From NCBI RefSeq assembly GCF_004801405.1, contig NZ_SSOB01000041.1:1-64000 (forward strand): DNA of 64,000 nucleotides, in the 5' to 3' direction. A program made the position numbers and the translations under genes. The notes under the pieces are model-generated. The model did no database searches and was not told the DNA's origin. It saw only the letters and a list, made by a program, of their open reading frames with translations. Source of the DNA: Cohnella fermenti. Lineage in GTDB: Bacteria > Bacillota > Bacilli > Paenibacillales > Paenibacillaceae. Positions 6,752 to 15,229 of this stretch are shown here, one piece after another. Within the stretch, counting starts at the first letter, position 1. Each line of letters starts with the position of its first letter.

Positions 6752-7982
6752 ACGTTTGCACGGAAAGGACGTATTCATTATCATTTGCGCCACTCATCCG
6801 CTGATGCAACTGTACGATATAGGACAAGAATGAAATCGATTTTTCGTTTTCCAGCAAGAATGATTCAATGACCGATTTTATCATTTTCCGTTGCTCTGCC
6901 GACAGTTCATCAATGACGAGCATAATTTGAATCCGCGAACGAAACGCCTGGGTCAACTGCTTATCCATGTTTCTGAGCAAGCTGTGCTCTTTCATGGACG
7001 GATCAATCTCCTGGAGCCAGCTTGTTATCCGTTGCAGCGCAAACTCATTGCTCTGAATGAAAGCGATCACTTTATCGACCCAAGTCTTGATGGTTTTTTG
7101 TCGAATTTCGGTAATTGTCACCACACTGAAGGTGGAGGCGAATCGGATCAGCTGCGGGATCATATGTTCGTTCAGATATTTGAATTTCTGAGTCGAACCG
7201 GATTTGGACAAACCAAAGCACTCGTATTCGATCAAATTGATTTGGAGCGGAACGGACTTTTCCTTTGTATAATTGATTAGCAAGGCGTCCGGAATGGTGC
7301 GAAAACGTTGCGTTTTTTTGGACCCGGTCGGAGCGGATGTCACGAACATCCGATTTTCCGGAATGAGCAACGAATGCGTCTCGTCAAAAGCTTCAAACAA
7401 GCGGTAAAAATGACGGTTAACTAACGGTTCCAGACCTTTCATTGGATCTTTTTCATCTTTAAACTTGACGGTGGAATAGGTGCCGATAATTTGCACCCGG
7501 TTATCGGGATCTTCCCCCGGGAGATCGGCTTCGACTACGGATGAATCACTCAGATCCGCGTCGATAGCAAGGTCGGCGACGTCCAAGAGCTGCATCTGCT
7601 CCTGTTTATGCTCGGAGAAGCGGGAGTCGAGCAGGTGAACGGCTTCGGGTTCCGTAATCGCTTTGGAGGACTGCACATATTTCAAAACCCAGTGCCTACC
7701 GCCGATTTGCTCTAAAAAACGAATATCGAATGGGGCGCAATATTCGACATCGATCAAAGAAAAACATTGCGGATACACGTCACTGTCAGGCCAAGGACGT
7801 TCATCGGTCAAAGCATGAAGTTTTCCTCGCGCTCCGCAGACCGGGCGTCCGTCCTGACGAACGGCGATATAGACAAGATCCCCCGGCTGCCCGACTCGCT
7901 TGGTAAAGCCGACAAGCTGTTGCTCCAAACATATATTGTAGCTCTCAATTGATTCTCCGCAATGCAAAATGCGAACAGGCAT
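6750..7982 (-). CDS. EVE-like domain protein with possible PD-(D/E)XK nuclease region
   Basis: A 410-residue protein. Residues about 25-110 (PGDLVYIAV, GARGKLHAL, PWPDSDVYPQCF) resemble the EVE/PUA-like fold that reads modified bases. The central part has RTIPDALLIN followed about 15 residues later by INLIEYECFG, a pattern like the PD...ExE core of a nuclease. The C-terminal third is helical and not recognised. The start is set at the second ATG (7982), 9 nt after AAAGGA; the ATG at 7988 is too close to it. It stands alone, convergent with the regulator operon. A modification-dependent defence nuclease is inferred only. Both domain calls are by eye. Confidence 0.45.
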   Translation of the reverse strand: MPVRILHCGESIESYNICLEQQLVGFTKRVGQPGDLVYIAVRQDGRPVCGARGKLHALTDERPWPDSDVYPQCFSLIDVEYCAPFDIRFLEQIGGRHWVLKYVQSSKAITEPEAVHLLDSRFSEHKQEQMQLLDVADLAIDADLSDSSVVEADLPGEDPDNRVQIIGTYSTVKFKDEKDPMKGLEPLVNRHFYRLFEAFDETHSLLIPENRMFVTSAPTGSKKTQRFRTIPDALLINYTKEKSVPLQINLIEYECFGLSKSGSTQKFKYLNEHMIPQLIRFASTFSVVTITEIRQKTIKTWVDKVIAFIQSNEFALQRITSWLQEIDPSMKEHSLLRNMDKQLTQAFRSRIQIMLVIDELSAEQRKMIKSVIESFLLENEKSISFLSYIVQLHQRMSGANDNEYVLSVQT

Positions 7983-8084
7983 CGACATCCATCCTTTGTA
8001 TTAAAAAATAGCGATCTCTACGCTGACCTCAATTTCGGATTAGGGATCATTCGAAAACTCCCCGTAATTTACAAGTCAACCCCT

Positions 8085-8513
8085 TCATAAACGTTTTGAC
8101 AAAGTCAGGTAGTCTTTTGTCTTGTAGCCGACTTTTTCGTACAGCTTCCTCGCCGGCAGGTTTGCGTTTCCCGTAGTGACCCTCAGACTTTTAACTCCTT
8201 CTTCCCGCAGCGCTTGTTCCAGAAAGGAAATGAGTTTCATCGCCAAGCCCTGTCCTCTGGCCTGCTCGATGACAAACAGTTCGGTCAATTCGCCTTGCGG
8301 TTCGGTATAACAAATGGAGTGGAGGCATTGTGCGCAAGCGAACCCGGACGGTAAGTCGTTCCAAAATCCCAATGCGACTCGCTCGGTATGCGAAACCGTT
8401 AACCGTTCCGCTATCTCTTGCTCCGAAACGCCGGGGCCGTTGAATGCTGTATTGAGGACAGCAAGAGAGGCGGCATCGGCTGGCCCGGCCCATCTGACGT
8501 AACAAGCATCCAA
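8085..8513 (-). CDS. GNAT-family N-acetyltransferase
   Basis: A 142-residue GNAT enzyme that transfers acetyl from acetyl-CoA to an amine. The acetyl-CoA loop is visible as ELFVIEQARGQGLAMKLISF (motif A, R/Q-x-x-G-x-G/A), followed by RVTTGNANLPARKLYEKVGY, the usual GNAT C-terminal strand-helix. The length is normal. The start is TTG at 8513 preceded by GGAGAGGAG; the open frame continues upstream without a better ribosome site. The substrate is unknown. It is separated by about 100 nt from the gene to its left, which is also on the minus strand. Confidence 0.85.
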   Translation of the reverse strand: MDACYVRWAGPADAASLAVLNTAFNGPGVSEQEIAERLTVSHTERVALGFWNDLPSGFACAQCLHSICYTEPQGELTELFVIEQARGQGLAMKLISFLEQALREEGVKSLRVTTGNANLPARKLYEKVGYKTKDYLTLSKRL

Positions 8514-8979
8514 TTTCTCCTCTCCTCCCCTCGTTTTCCTCTTTGGCCGTTCCCTATCTATTTCGACATGGAAAGTCCCGGTTCCTTGCATTCGACAGAA
8601 TCCCGAAACTTTGAAGGGTATGAACACCGGAGACGATATAACTTCCTGCATACCCCCGGAGGGTTGACGCCGTTATAGCACCTTTTAGCAAAAAGGCGGA
8701 CAAAAAGTTCAACGTGTTGCACGGCGGAAGCTCGTCTTACAATAAAGTCAAGCGCGCGCTCATTCATGTTCATGAAGGGAGCAACGACATGCGAGTTGAA
8801 CGAGAACAACGGACAACTGCACAGGTATTCATCCAAGGGGCTGACAATCACGCTAAGCTTTCCAATAGCCATAGTACCGTCAATACCCGAAAGTACTCAT
8901 TGGCGTTCTATGCGGATTTGATGCGGCATGATTGGCATGGCCGAGTGGGGCACCGGATTCGTCAACGGGGGTGGGGGCG
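8514..8979. other. Intergenic stretch without a supported gene
   Basis: About 465 nt with open frames on both strands (minus 8558-8872, plus 8714-8983). Neither has a good ribosome site, recognisable motifs or natural-looking protein composition. It lies between the minus-strand acetyltransferase and the first plus-strand gene of the element, so it may hold promoters, control sites or the left junction of the element. No tRNA or tRNA fragment is visible here. Confidence 0.4.
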
Positions 8980-9438
8980 TTGACTATTCCGTATGGAGAT
9001 GTCGAACGATGGTTGACGGACTTGCCGGAATGGCGGACACGGTTGGAAACGTTGAAGGTCGAGCTCTCCCATATCCCCGGACTTGCACAGAGGTTCGAAC
9101 AGGTAGCCATTTACGGCAAAGGGCAAAAAAACGAAGCGATTCTGAATGAAGTCATCCGACGGCTGCAAGCGAAGGAAATCGAGATTCCTTTTTTGCAATT
9201 GAAAATCGAAATCCTGCAAAAAGCGATCGGAGTCTTGCCGCCGGAAGAACGACAATTTGTCGAAGACAAGTACGAGCACAAGCTGGCTACGCCGTTTCTT
9301 CTGGAACGCTTGGACATGCCGCCGCGTAGCTTTTATCGTTTGCGCCGTCGGGCGCTGGAGCGTGTTTACCGGATGGTGGGCGGCAAAGATTCGGTATTAT
9401 GGTTGGATGACCGGTTCTTTTCCGGAGATGAACGGTAA
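8980..9438 (+). CDS. Sigma-70 region 4-like transcription regulator (phage ArpU/RinA type)
   Basis: A 152-residue protein. The first 90 residues are helical and charged. Residues about 90-140 (IGVLPPEERQFVEDKYEH, LDMPPRSFYRLRRRALERV) match the two-helix-plus-HTH pattern of sigma-70 region 4 found in phage and ICE late-gene activators. The start is uncertain: TTG at 8980 after GGGGGTGGGGG, or GTG at 8971. It is the first plus-strand gene of the long run and is followed by a promoter/terminator leader, so it could activate the conjugation operon. That role is inferred from position. Confidence 0.6.
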   Translation: MTIPYGDVERWLTDLPEWRTRLETLKVELSHIPGLAQRFEQVAIYGKGQKNEAILNEVIRRLQAKEIEIPFLQLKIEILQKAIGVLPPEERQFVEDKYEHKLATPFLLERLDMPPRSFYRLRRRALERVYRMVGGKDSVLWLDDRFFSGDER

Positions 9439-9479
9439 GTTGGCATAAAGCAGGCAGTTGTGCGGCAAAAACAGATGCT

Positions 9480-9508
9480 TTGTCGGACGATGGCTGGCAT
9501 AATAATGT
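9480..9508 (+). promoter_or_regulatory. Candidate sigma-A promoter of the conjugation operon
   Basis: TTGTCG (9480-9485), a 17-nt spacer and TAATGT (9503-9508). Directly after it is an inverted repeat CGACAGT (9523-9529) / ACTGTCG (9554-9560), then a terminator. The layout of promoter, inverted repeat and terminator suggests a regulated leader. Confidence 0.4.
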
Positions 9509-9563
9509 CAGTAAAAGGGAGACGACAGTGGCACATCTTCCTGTTAATCTGATACTGTCGAAG

Positions 9564-9612
9564 AAAAAGGGACAGGCCGTCCGAGCATGTGGGACCGTGC
9601 CTGTCTCTTTTG
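9564..9612. terminator. Terminator or attenuator ahead of the conjugation operon
   Basis: The stem GGGACAGGC (9569-9577) / GCCTGTCTC (9599-9607) is followed by TTTT and preceded by AAAAA, so it could work on both strands. It lies 78 nt before the coupling-protein gene. It may end transcripts from the upstream regulator gene or attenuate the operon. Confidence 0.65.
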
Positions 9613-9689
9613 GTTCAGGCGACTTGAATCGAACAGTCGGGAGGTGAGCATGCGACGACCCCAACAGGATTAATCGGAGGTGACGCAAG

Positions 9690-11984
9690 ATGCCCGCATC
9701 TTGGTTTCCGAACTGGCATGAACCCGGGCGCGGGAAGCATCGCGCAACATTATGGTTTGAAGTGATGCCGGCTCTGGATGCTGCTCCGGTGGATTTGAAC
9801 GGTGCAGCGCGATTCGCCAAGCATATCAGCGCACTCGGCCATCCCAAGACCAAGCGTCTTCGGTACGGACAGTTATATTTTCGTTTCCTGATCCGGTGTG
9901 TTGGACCCGCTGGTCACGTACGAATCTATTTTTCGGTCCCCGACATTCGCTGGATGGGATTTCGCACCGGGTTTCACACGCAGGTGCAAGGCGTTTATTT
10001 GTTGCCAGTAAAAGCACCAGTATTCGAAGCGGGATCGCGCAAAAACGTGGTTGTCGCCGAGGGAGTTCCGGCCTACAAAGGCGTTTTGGCGGTAGCGGGC
10101 TTCCATCCGGCGGGCAAGGAGCCGCTGAATGAGATGATTGCCACGATGGGAGCGGGCGAACTGCAAGCAGGAGAAGAAGTGTGGCTGGAGCTGGCGTTCG
10201 GTCCGGCGGGCAAGCGGCTGCTGCAACGGAAGGTTCGGAAAGCCGAAAACTGGTTGCGTTCTCCGGCCAACGAGCCGCTCTCGCTGCGCAGTATCTGGCG
10301 GGAAATGCAGACGAATCAGAAGGACAAACGACGGCCGCGCGATCTGACCGCCCATCAGCAGCAGGTAATGCGCGCCTTGCAAAGCAAGCAGAACGAAGAG
10401 GAAATCGGCTTGTGGACGGGGTTTCGTGTGCTGATCCGTTCCTCTTCCTGCAAGGCCAGACTGCACACGATGAACGATATGCTACAGACGATGCGTTCCG
10501 GCAACGGCATTGTGCTGCGTCCCGTCTCGGGCAAGCGGGCGACGTTGGGTCCGGGTCAACCCTCTAAAAAACTGCTGTTCACGTCGGAAGAGCTCGGCTA
10601 CTGGTTGCGGATTCCCGCCTTCGGCGATTCGGTCGCCGCGCATATGACACGTATGCATGCGAAGATCGTGCCTCCTCCGGAGGGATTGAATCACGGCCTA
10701 TATATCGGCAGAAGCAACGTGCCGGGCAAAGAGCGGGACATTCGCATGCCCTTGAATCAGATGCTCAAGCATGCGTTTCTGGCCGGGACGACCGGTTCGG
10801 GCAAAACGTCCACGCTTTTGTCTATCATGACCCGCATGGTGACGGATTTGGAGCAGGCACCGGACAAAGCGCCAGGCTTCACGTTTCTCGACCCGCATGG
10901 CGGCGCGATCGAAACGCTGCTCAGCTACGTGCCGAAATCGCTGTACCCGAAGCTGCATATTATCCCGCTCGGGCATACCGATCGGCCGCGCGGCTTCAAC
11001 CTGTTCCAGGCGGCGCATGCCGACGTCCGGGAAAGCTTGACCGGCGAATTTGTCACCACGCTGCAGCAACTGTTTCCGGGAGCGCGGCCCAGAGCGGAGC
11101 ATTATTTGCGAAATGCCGTGCTCAGTCTGCTGTCCGTGCCGCCGCAAACCGTGCTCGGCATTGTCGACATCTTCTTCAACGCCGCCTACCGCAAGCGGAT
11201 TCAGCCGCATCTGGACACGCATTTGCGCCATTTTTGGTCCGACGAATTCGCGGAAATCAAAAATGTCGGGGAGCATCTCGGCCCGATTCTGAACAAGCTT
11301 GGCGCTTTGACGACCTATCCCACCTCGCGGCGGATGCTGGGCCAACTGCGGAGCAGCATCGATACGCGGCAGGTGATGGATGAGGGGAGAATCGTGCTGA
11401 TCGACGGCTCGGGCTGCGTACCGGATTTGCTGAAAATTTTGGCCAGTCTGTTTTTCATTGATTATCATTTTACCTGCCGCAAACGGCCGCAGCATCAGTC
11501 GCGGCCGCACTTCGTGTTTGCCGACGAGATCCATTTGTTTGCGACGGATATTTTAACCAAAATATTGGCCGAGGACCGCAAATTCGGTCTGTCGCTGTTT
11601 TTGGCGACCCAGTATTTGTCGCAGCTGTCCGACCGCATCCTGGAGGCCATCCTCGGCAATGTCGGTACGCTTATGCTGCTGCAATTGGGCGGGCCGGACG
11701 CGGACAAGCTGTCGCGCTGGCTCAAGCCGCAAGTGACAAGCACCGATCTGATGAATTTGGCTGAGCTGCATGCCATCGTTCGCACCAAAGGGCAGGAGGG
11801 GAGGCTGGAGCTGTTTACGGTCAAAAACGAAATCGTGCCTACGGAACACACCGAGTGGGTTCGGGAAGCGTGGGCGTTTTCCGATGCCAGAGACGGACGT
11901 CCGGCCGAGGACATCGATCGGGAAATCCGGCAAGGCGTCGGTCAGGAGAAACAACCCGGCTCGAGTTTGCCGTTTTTCAGCTGA
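9690..11984 (+). CDS. VirD4/TraD-type coupling ATPase
   Basis: A 764-residue P-loop ATPase of the HerA/VirD4 class that would couple the transferred DNA to the type IV secretion channel. Walker A GTTGSGKT is near residue 366, followed by FLDPHGG, and Walker B FVFADEIHLF is near 608. Next comes LATQYLSQL, typical of the TraM-recognition/VirD4 family. The N-terminal 350 residues are an accessory domain with no clear membrane segment, unusual for VirD4, which is normally membrane-anchored. The start is ATG at 9690 with GGAGGTG upstream. It is the first gene of the conjugation module. It could alternatively be a HerA-like DNA pump, but its neighbours favour conjugation. Confidence 0.85.
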   Translation: MPASWFPNWHEPGRGKHRATLWFEVMPALDAAPVDLNGAARFAKHISALGHPKTKRLRYGQLYFRFLIRCVGPAGHVRIYFSVPDIRWMGFRTGFHTQVQGVYLLPVKAPVFEAGSRKNVVVAEGVPAYKGVLAVAGFHPAGKEPLNEMIATMGAGELQAGEEVWLELAFGPAGKRLLQRKVRKAENWLRSPANEPLSLRSIWREMQTNQKDKRRPRDLTAHQQQVMRALQSKQNEEEIGLWTGFRVLIRSSSCKARLHTMNDMLQTMRSGNGIVLRPVSGKRATLGPGQPSKKLLFTSEELGYWLRIPAFGDSVAAHMTRMHAKIVPPPEGLNHGLYIGRSNVPGKERDIRMPLNQMLKHAFLAGTTGSGKTSTLLSIMTRMVTDLEQAPDKAPGFTFLDPHGGAIETLLSYVPKSLYPKLHIIPLGHTDRPRGFNLFQAAHADVRESLTGEFVTTLQQLFPGARPRAEHYLRNAVLSLLSVPPQTVLGIVDIFFNAAYRKRIQPHLDTHLRHFWSDEFAEIKNVGEHLGPILNKLGALTTYPTSRRMLGQLRSSIDTRQVMDEGRIVLIDGSGCVPDLLKILASLFFIDYHFTCRKRPQHQSRPHFVFADEIHLFATDILTKILAEDRKFGLSLFLATQYLSQLSDRILEAILGNVGTLMLLQLGGPDADKLSRWLKPQVTSTDLMNLAELHAIVRTKGQEGRLELFTVKNEIVPTEHTEWVREAWAFSDARDGRPAEDIDREIRQGVGQEKQPGSSLPFFS

Positions 11985-12166
11985 TCGCGCTGCAAGCAAA
12001 CCGGAGAGCTGTTCCGAGAGCGATTGCTTAGCGCCATTTCGAGAGCGATTCGGAGAGACAGACGAAAGGCGGCCGAGGGCGAAACCGCCGCACAGCGGTG
12101 CGGCATTCGCGACTCGGCCTGAGCCAGACTAATCTCATGCACACACGCAAGAAAGGAGGCGAACCT
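11985..12166. other. Gap with direct repeats; candidate origin of transfer
   Basis: A 182-nt non-coding gap inside the operon. It contains two exact copies of CGAGAGCGATT (12015-12025 and 12040-12050, 25 nt apart), bracketed by related CGGAGAG words at 12002 and 12051. It directly precedes the replication-relaxation gene. Short iterated repeats beside a DNA-processing gene are typical of oriT or replication origins. No nic consensus was recognised. Confidence 0.35.
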
Positions 12167-13051
12167 TTGTACTATACGGCCAAAAAAGAATTGCTGACCG
12201 TGTTGTACCGATATATCATGCTGACCCCGGAACAGGTGGCGCTGATCCTTCACTACCATATCAAAACGGTTTATGGAGCAGCCAGGCATCTGAAAAGGGA
12301 AGGGGACCTGACCAGTCTGCCCCTTCCCTTTCGGAGGGAGCACCATGTCGGCTATGTTCTGACCGCCAAGGGCGCGAAAGCCGCAGCGCGAATCTGCGGG
12401 GAGGAGGATCAGTATCGGGTCGGAGAGTGGACGGCCGATCCGGTACAGTTGGAGCATGGATTCGGGATCAATGCCTTTTTTACGGACCTGATCCGTCACA
12501 GTCTCGCGCAACCCGGTGAAGGCTTGTCCGAATGGCTCGGCACGCGGGAAGCAACGGATCGCTATGTGCAGGTAAAGCCGTCCGGACGCAAAGCGCGACC
12601 GGTCAAGCCGGACGGGTTCGGCAGCTATGTGTTTCCTGGCCGCGGGCGCCTGGTGTTCCATCTGGAATACGATACGGGCACCGAAAACCTGTGGCGGCTC
12701 AAGGAGAAGATGGTCCATTACGCCGAACTGCTGCCCCAATTGTGGCCGCAGGTGGAGGCGGTGCATGTGCTGTTTGTCACGAAGGTGTCCAGCCGACCGA
12801 AGGCGCTGATCGAAATTTGGGAAGTGTTGTGCCGCGACATGTTCGGCGGCGACCGCCTGCCTTGTGTTTGGACGATCGCGGAGAATGAATGGGAGCGGGC
12901 CGGAATGGAGCAAGCGGCTTGGCAGGGGGCCGGTGGCCGAAAGCTGCCGTTACGAGAGTTGCCGCTGTTTGCCCTGCCGTTGTCCTCGCAGGAAGGATTC
13001 TTGCTGATAGGCAAGCAGCAGCGGGAGCCTTCGCCGATGAAGGGGCGGTGA
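12167..13051 (+). CDS. Replication-relaxation family protein
   Basis: A 294-residue protein matching the replication-relaxation (Replic_Relax) family of plasmids and ICEs. The N-terminal winged-helix-like part is YYTAKKELLTVLYRYIMLT plus KTVYGAARHLKREG. A central part follows with ADPVQLEHGFGINAFF and KPDGFGSY, then LVFHLEYDTGTENLWRLKEK, reminiscent of a nuclease-fold core with acidic residues. The start is TTG at 12167, 7 nt after AAAGGAGG. It sits between the coupling ATPase and TcpC. No other relaxase-like gene is visible in the module, so it may initiate transfer or replication. That is inference. Confidence 0.75.
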   Translation: MYYTAKKELLTVLYRYIMLTPEQVALILHYHIKTVYGAARHLKREGDLTSLPLPFRREHHVGYVLTAKGAKAAARICGEEDQYRVGEWTADPVQLEHGFGINAFFTDLIRHSLAQPGEGLSEWLGTREATDRYVQVKPSGRKARPVKPDGFGSYVFPGRGRLVFHLEYDTGTENLWRLKEKMVHYAELLPQLWPQVEAVHVLFVTKVSSRPKALIEIWEVLCRDMFGGDRLPCVWTIAENEWERAGMEQAAWQGAGGRKLPLRELPLFALPLSSQEGFLLIGKQQREPSPMKGR

Positions 13052-13057
13052 AGCGGA

Positions 13058-13876
13058 ATGCGCGTGTTGTCCAAAATCCTGTTATGGGGGCTGCTGCTGC
13101 TGTCCAGCTTGGGCGCGGTTGCCACGCTCCGGCAATCCGAACCGGATATGCCTTCAAAAAACCTGCTGGAGCAAATCGCCGAGCAACAAATGGCAACGGA
13201 GACAGCCTTGTATTTTGTCCGCGAATGGATGGATTGGCAAGGAGACGAGTTGCCTGAAGCGCGAATGGCCCGACTGAGGCCGTATGTGACCCCGGAGGCG
13301 TTGGCCCGCATTGCCGCCTTGCAAAATGAGCTGAAAACAATGCGGCAGAAAGTCATGGCTTCGGAGTTCATGTCGCTTAGCCCTGGCGGGGCGTCTCAAT
13401 ATACCGTTCGTATTCGGGCGATTGTGTTGAATCCGGAGCGTGTCCAATGGGAAGCCGATGTGCCGGTATGGGTGCAAATGAAGAAAGGGGCGGTCGTTAC
13501 CGGCCTGCCGTTGCTGCGACCCGTGCCGGAGACGTCGACTGTGCCGGTTTCTGCCACCGGCGAAGCGGCTGTTTCTGCCGATCATCGGCAACGCATGCAG
13601 CCTGCAATTGAAAGCTTTTTGAAAGCCATGTGTGAGGGCACGGATGAGAAAAGCCTGGCCAATTATGTGACGGCCGAAGCCGAGATCACGCCGCTGGCGG
13701 GACGCCTGCGATTGGTGACGTTGGACAAGCTCGAAGCGGTCGGTCAAGGGCCGTATATGGTTACGGCGACCTTTACGGCGGAAGAGGCGGCGACCGGTTA
13801 TCGATTTGCTCAAGCCTGGAAGCTGCTCGTAACCGAAGAAAACGGCAAATTTTTTATCAGCCAATTGTCGGCCTGA
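13058..13876 (+). CDS. TcpC/VirB8-like conjugation protein
   Basis: A 272-residue protein with one N-terminal membrane segment (residues 5-23) and a large external part carrying two similar NTF2-like halves. These are about 40-140 (ETALYFVREWMDWQG) and about 170-270 (ESFLKAMCEGTD, QAWKLLVTEENGKFFISQL). This is the pattern of TcpC/ConB, the Gram-positive VirB8 equivalent, which assembles the channel at the membrane. The start ATG at 13058 follows the previous stop by 6 nt, so the genes are co-transcribed. The size matches the family. Confidence 0.8.
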   Translation: MRVLSKILLWGLLLLSSLGAVATLRQSEPDMPSKNLLEQIAEQQMATETALYFVREWMDWQGDELPEARMARLRPYVTPEALARIAALQNELKTMRQKVMASEFMSLSPGGASQYTVRIRAIVLNPERVQWEADVPVWVQMKKGAVVTGLPLLRPVPETSTVPVSATGEAAVSADHRQRMQPAIESFLKAMCEGTDEKSLANYVTAEAEITPLAGRLRLVTLDKLEAVGQGPYMVTATFTAEEAATGYRFAQAWKLLVTEENGKFFISQLSA

Positions 13877-13906
13877 TCGTGAGGTTGTAACGGGGGAGGG
13901 GAAGCC

Positions 13907-14164
13907 ATGGATGGGGATTTCGTTAATACCGGGCTATTGGTGCTAAAACGATTATTGCAGGCCATTTTTCTGACGATTGCGATTTATCGGGGCGTGAAAA
14001 TGTACGCCAACGGCGAGACGAACCGCCTCTGGTCGCATATCATGCTTTCGGTCGTACTCGGCATTTTTGTATTCGCGCCCGGCATCGCCAAATACTTGGC
14101 GTTGTATGTGCTCAAAACGCTGGGCATCTCCGTGGACGGGCTGACCGACACGGTCGGGGGCTAA
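13907..14164 (+). CDS. Small two-helix membrane protein of the transfer module
   Basis: An 85-residue protein with two predicted membrane helices (about 12-30 and 40-66), ending LTDTVGG. By size and position between TcpC and TcpE it resembles TcpD- or VirB2/VirB3-like small membrane proteins of Gram-positive conjugation systems, but no family motif was recognised. The ribosome site is GGGGGAGGGG. It probably forms part of the channel or a short pilin-like subunit. Confidence 0.6.
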   Translation: MDGDFVNTGLLVLKRLLQAIFLTIAIYRGVKMYANGETNRLWSHIMLSVVLGIFVFAPGIAKYLALYVLKTLGISVDGLTDTVGG

Positions 14165-14170
14165 AGAGGC

Positions 14171-14872
14171 ATGGATGAAGCGGAGAAGGTGGAATCATAC
14201 CGCGCGTTATATCGGGTGAGACCGCTTATTTATCATATCGGGGATATCCGGCTTTGGATGCCGATCCGTCAGGACGCGGTGGTGCTGTGGCTGGTCTATA
14301 TCGTCGTTTTTTTCGTGTTTTGTTACGTCTTTCCTGTCCTGGCTTGGGTGCTGCCGTTCGACAGAGTAATCACCATGATCGCGGGTCCCATTGCCGCTGC
14401 GTATTACACGGTCAAGCTGGATCCGGCGGGGAAAACGGTGCCGCGCTATTTGCAGGACGTTCTGCAGTTTATCGTCCGGCCCAAGTGGATCGTGCGCTGG
14501 CAGCGGATTCGTCAGCCCCGCGGCCGCAGCGCTATTTGTTTTGCGGGCTATTGTCGTCCGTACGAACGGATCGCCCTGAAAGACGGAGAAGAAGAATGGC
14601 GCGGCGGCAAGCGGGAGATAAGCGGGACGGTCCAGCGCCTGACAAGCCTTCAGTTGCCGCGGCATCTGCGTTTTTTTTGGCAGGGTCGAACGGGGCGATT
14701 AACGCTTACGCCACTGAAGCGGGCAGCGCGAAAAACGCTCCAACCGCCAATGCTTCTGGAAGGCCGATCGCGCCGAACGTTGCTCGGTGCGATCACGGAG
14801 CCGGTTCGAATCGAGCGGGAACAAAGAGAAAATACGCAGGAGATATGGAAGGTTAGCAAGCAAGAGGGATGA
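14171..14872 (+). CDS. TcpE-family conjugation protein
   Basis: A 233-residue protein. Two adjacent membrane helices (about 37-58 and 63-83) follow a short N-terminal amphipathic part (VRPLIYHIGDIRLW). Then comes DPAGKTVPRYLQDVLQFIVRPK, the signature-like juxtamembrane segment of TcpE (PF12648), and a basic cytosolic tail that is longer than usual. TcpE is a membrane component of Tn916/ICEBs1/pCW3-type transfer systems. The start ATG lies 6 nt after the previous stop. Confidence 0.8.
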   Translation: MDEAEKVESYRALYRVRPLIYHIGDIRLWMPIRQDAVVLWLVYIVVFFVFCYVFPVLAWVLPFDRVITMIAGPIAAAYYTVKLDPAGKTVPRYLQDVLQFIVRPKWIVRWQRIRQPRGRSAICFAGYCRPYERIALKDGEEEWRGGKREISGTVQRLTSLQLPRHLRFFWQGRTGRLTLTPLKRAARKTLQPPMLLEGRSRRTLLGAITEPVRIEREQRENTQEIWKVSKQEG

Positions 14873-14962
14873 AGTCGGGAGAAAGCCGGGGATTTCGCAT
14901 TCATTGCGGCCGAGATTGCCCGGATCGAATCCCAACGGCCAAAGGGAACGAGGTGAAACGGC

Positions 14963-15208
14963 TTGGGACATTGGCGGCACCAAGTATCGATTGGCATCGA
15001 CGATCTGCTTGAAGATTCACGGACAACCGTAAACGAAAAGGGCCGAATTCTTGCCGAGCGGCTGAACCGCGAAGCATGCTTTCGGTCCTTTATGCATGTG
15101 GATCGATTTCGGAGCGCGCAGGATGCTGAGGAGTTGGATGAAGTTCTGGAGCAGATGTACGACTATGCGGATCGGCAGCGCATCTGGATTCGAAAAAATG
15201 CCTCATAG
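14963..15208 (+). CDS. Small charged protein of the transfer operon
   Basis: An 81-residue cytosolic, mostly helical protein (DDLLEDSRTTVNEKGRILAE, DEVLEQMYDYADRQRIWIRK). No family is recognised. The start is TTG at 14963 with GAGGTG about 9 nt upstream. It lies between TcpE and the VirB4 gene. Composition and spacing fit a real gene. Confidence 0.5.
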   Translation: MGHWRHQVSIGIDDLLEDSRTTVNEKGRILAERLNREACFRSFMHVDRFRSAQDAEELDEVLEQMYDYADRQRIWIRKNAS

Positions 15209-15229
15209 GCTCAAAGGAGGTGGGGCCGC

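Noticed and set aside
8558..8872. 104-codon minus-strand frame in the gap before the element
   Set aside because: No ribosome site, no motif, and overlapped by an equally unconvincing plus-strand frame; listed only as a gap.
11942..12913. 323-codon minus-strand frame
   Set aside because: Shadow of the replication-relaxation gene; no start signal or recognisable domain.
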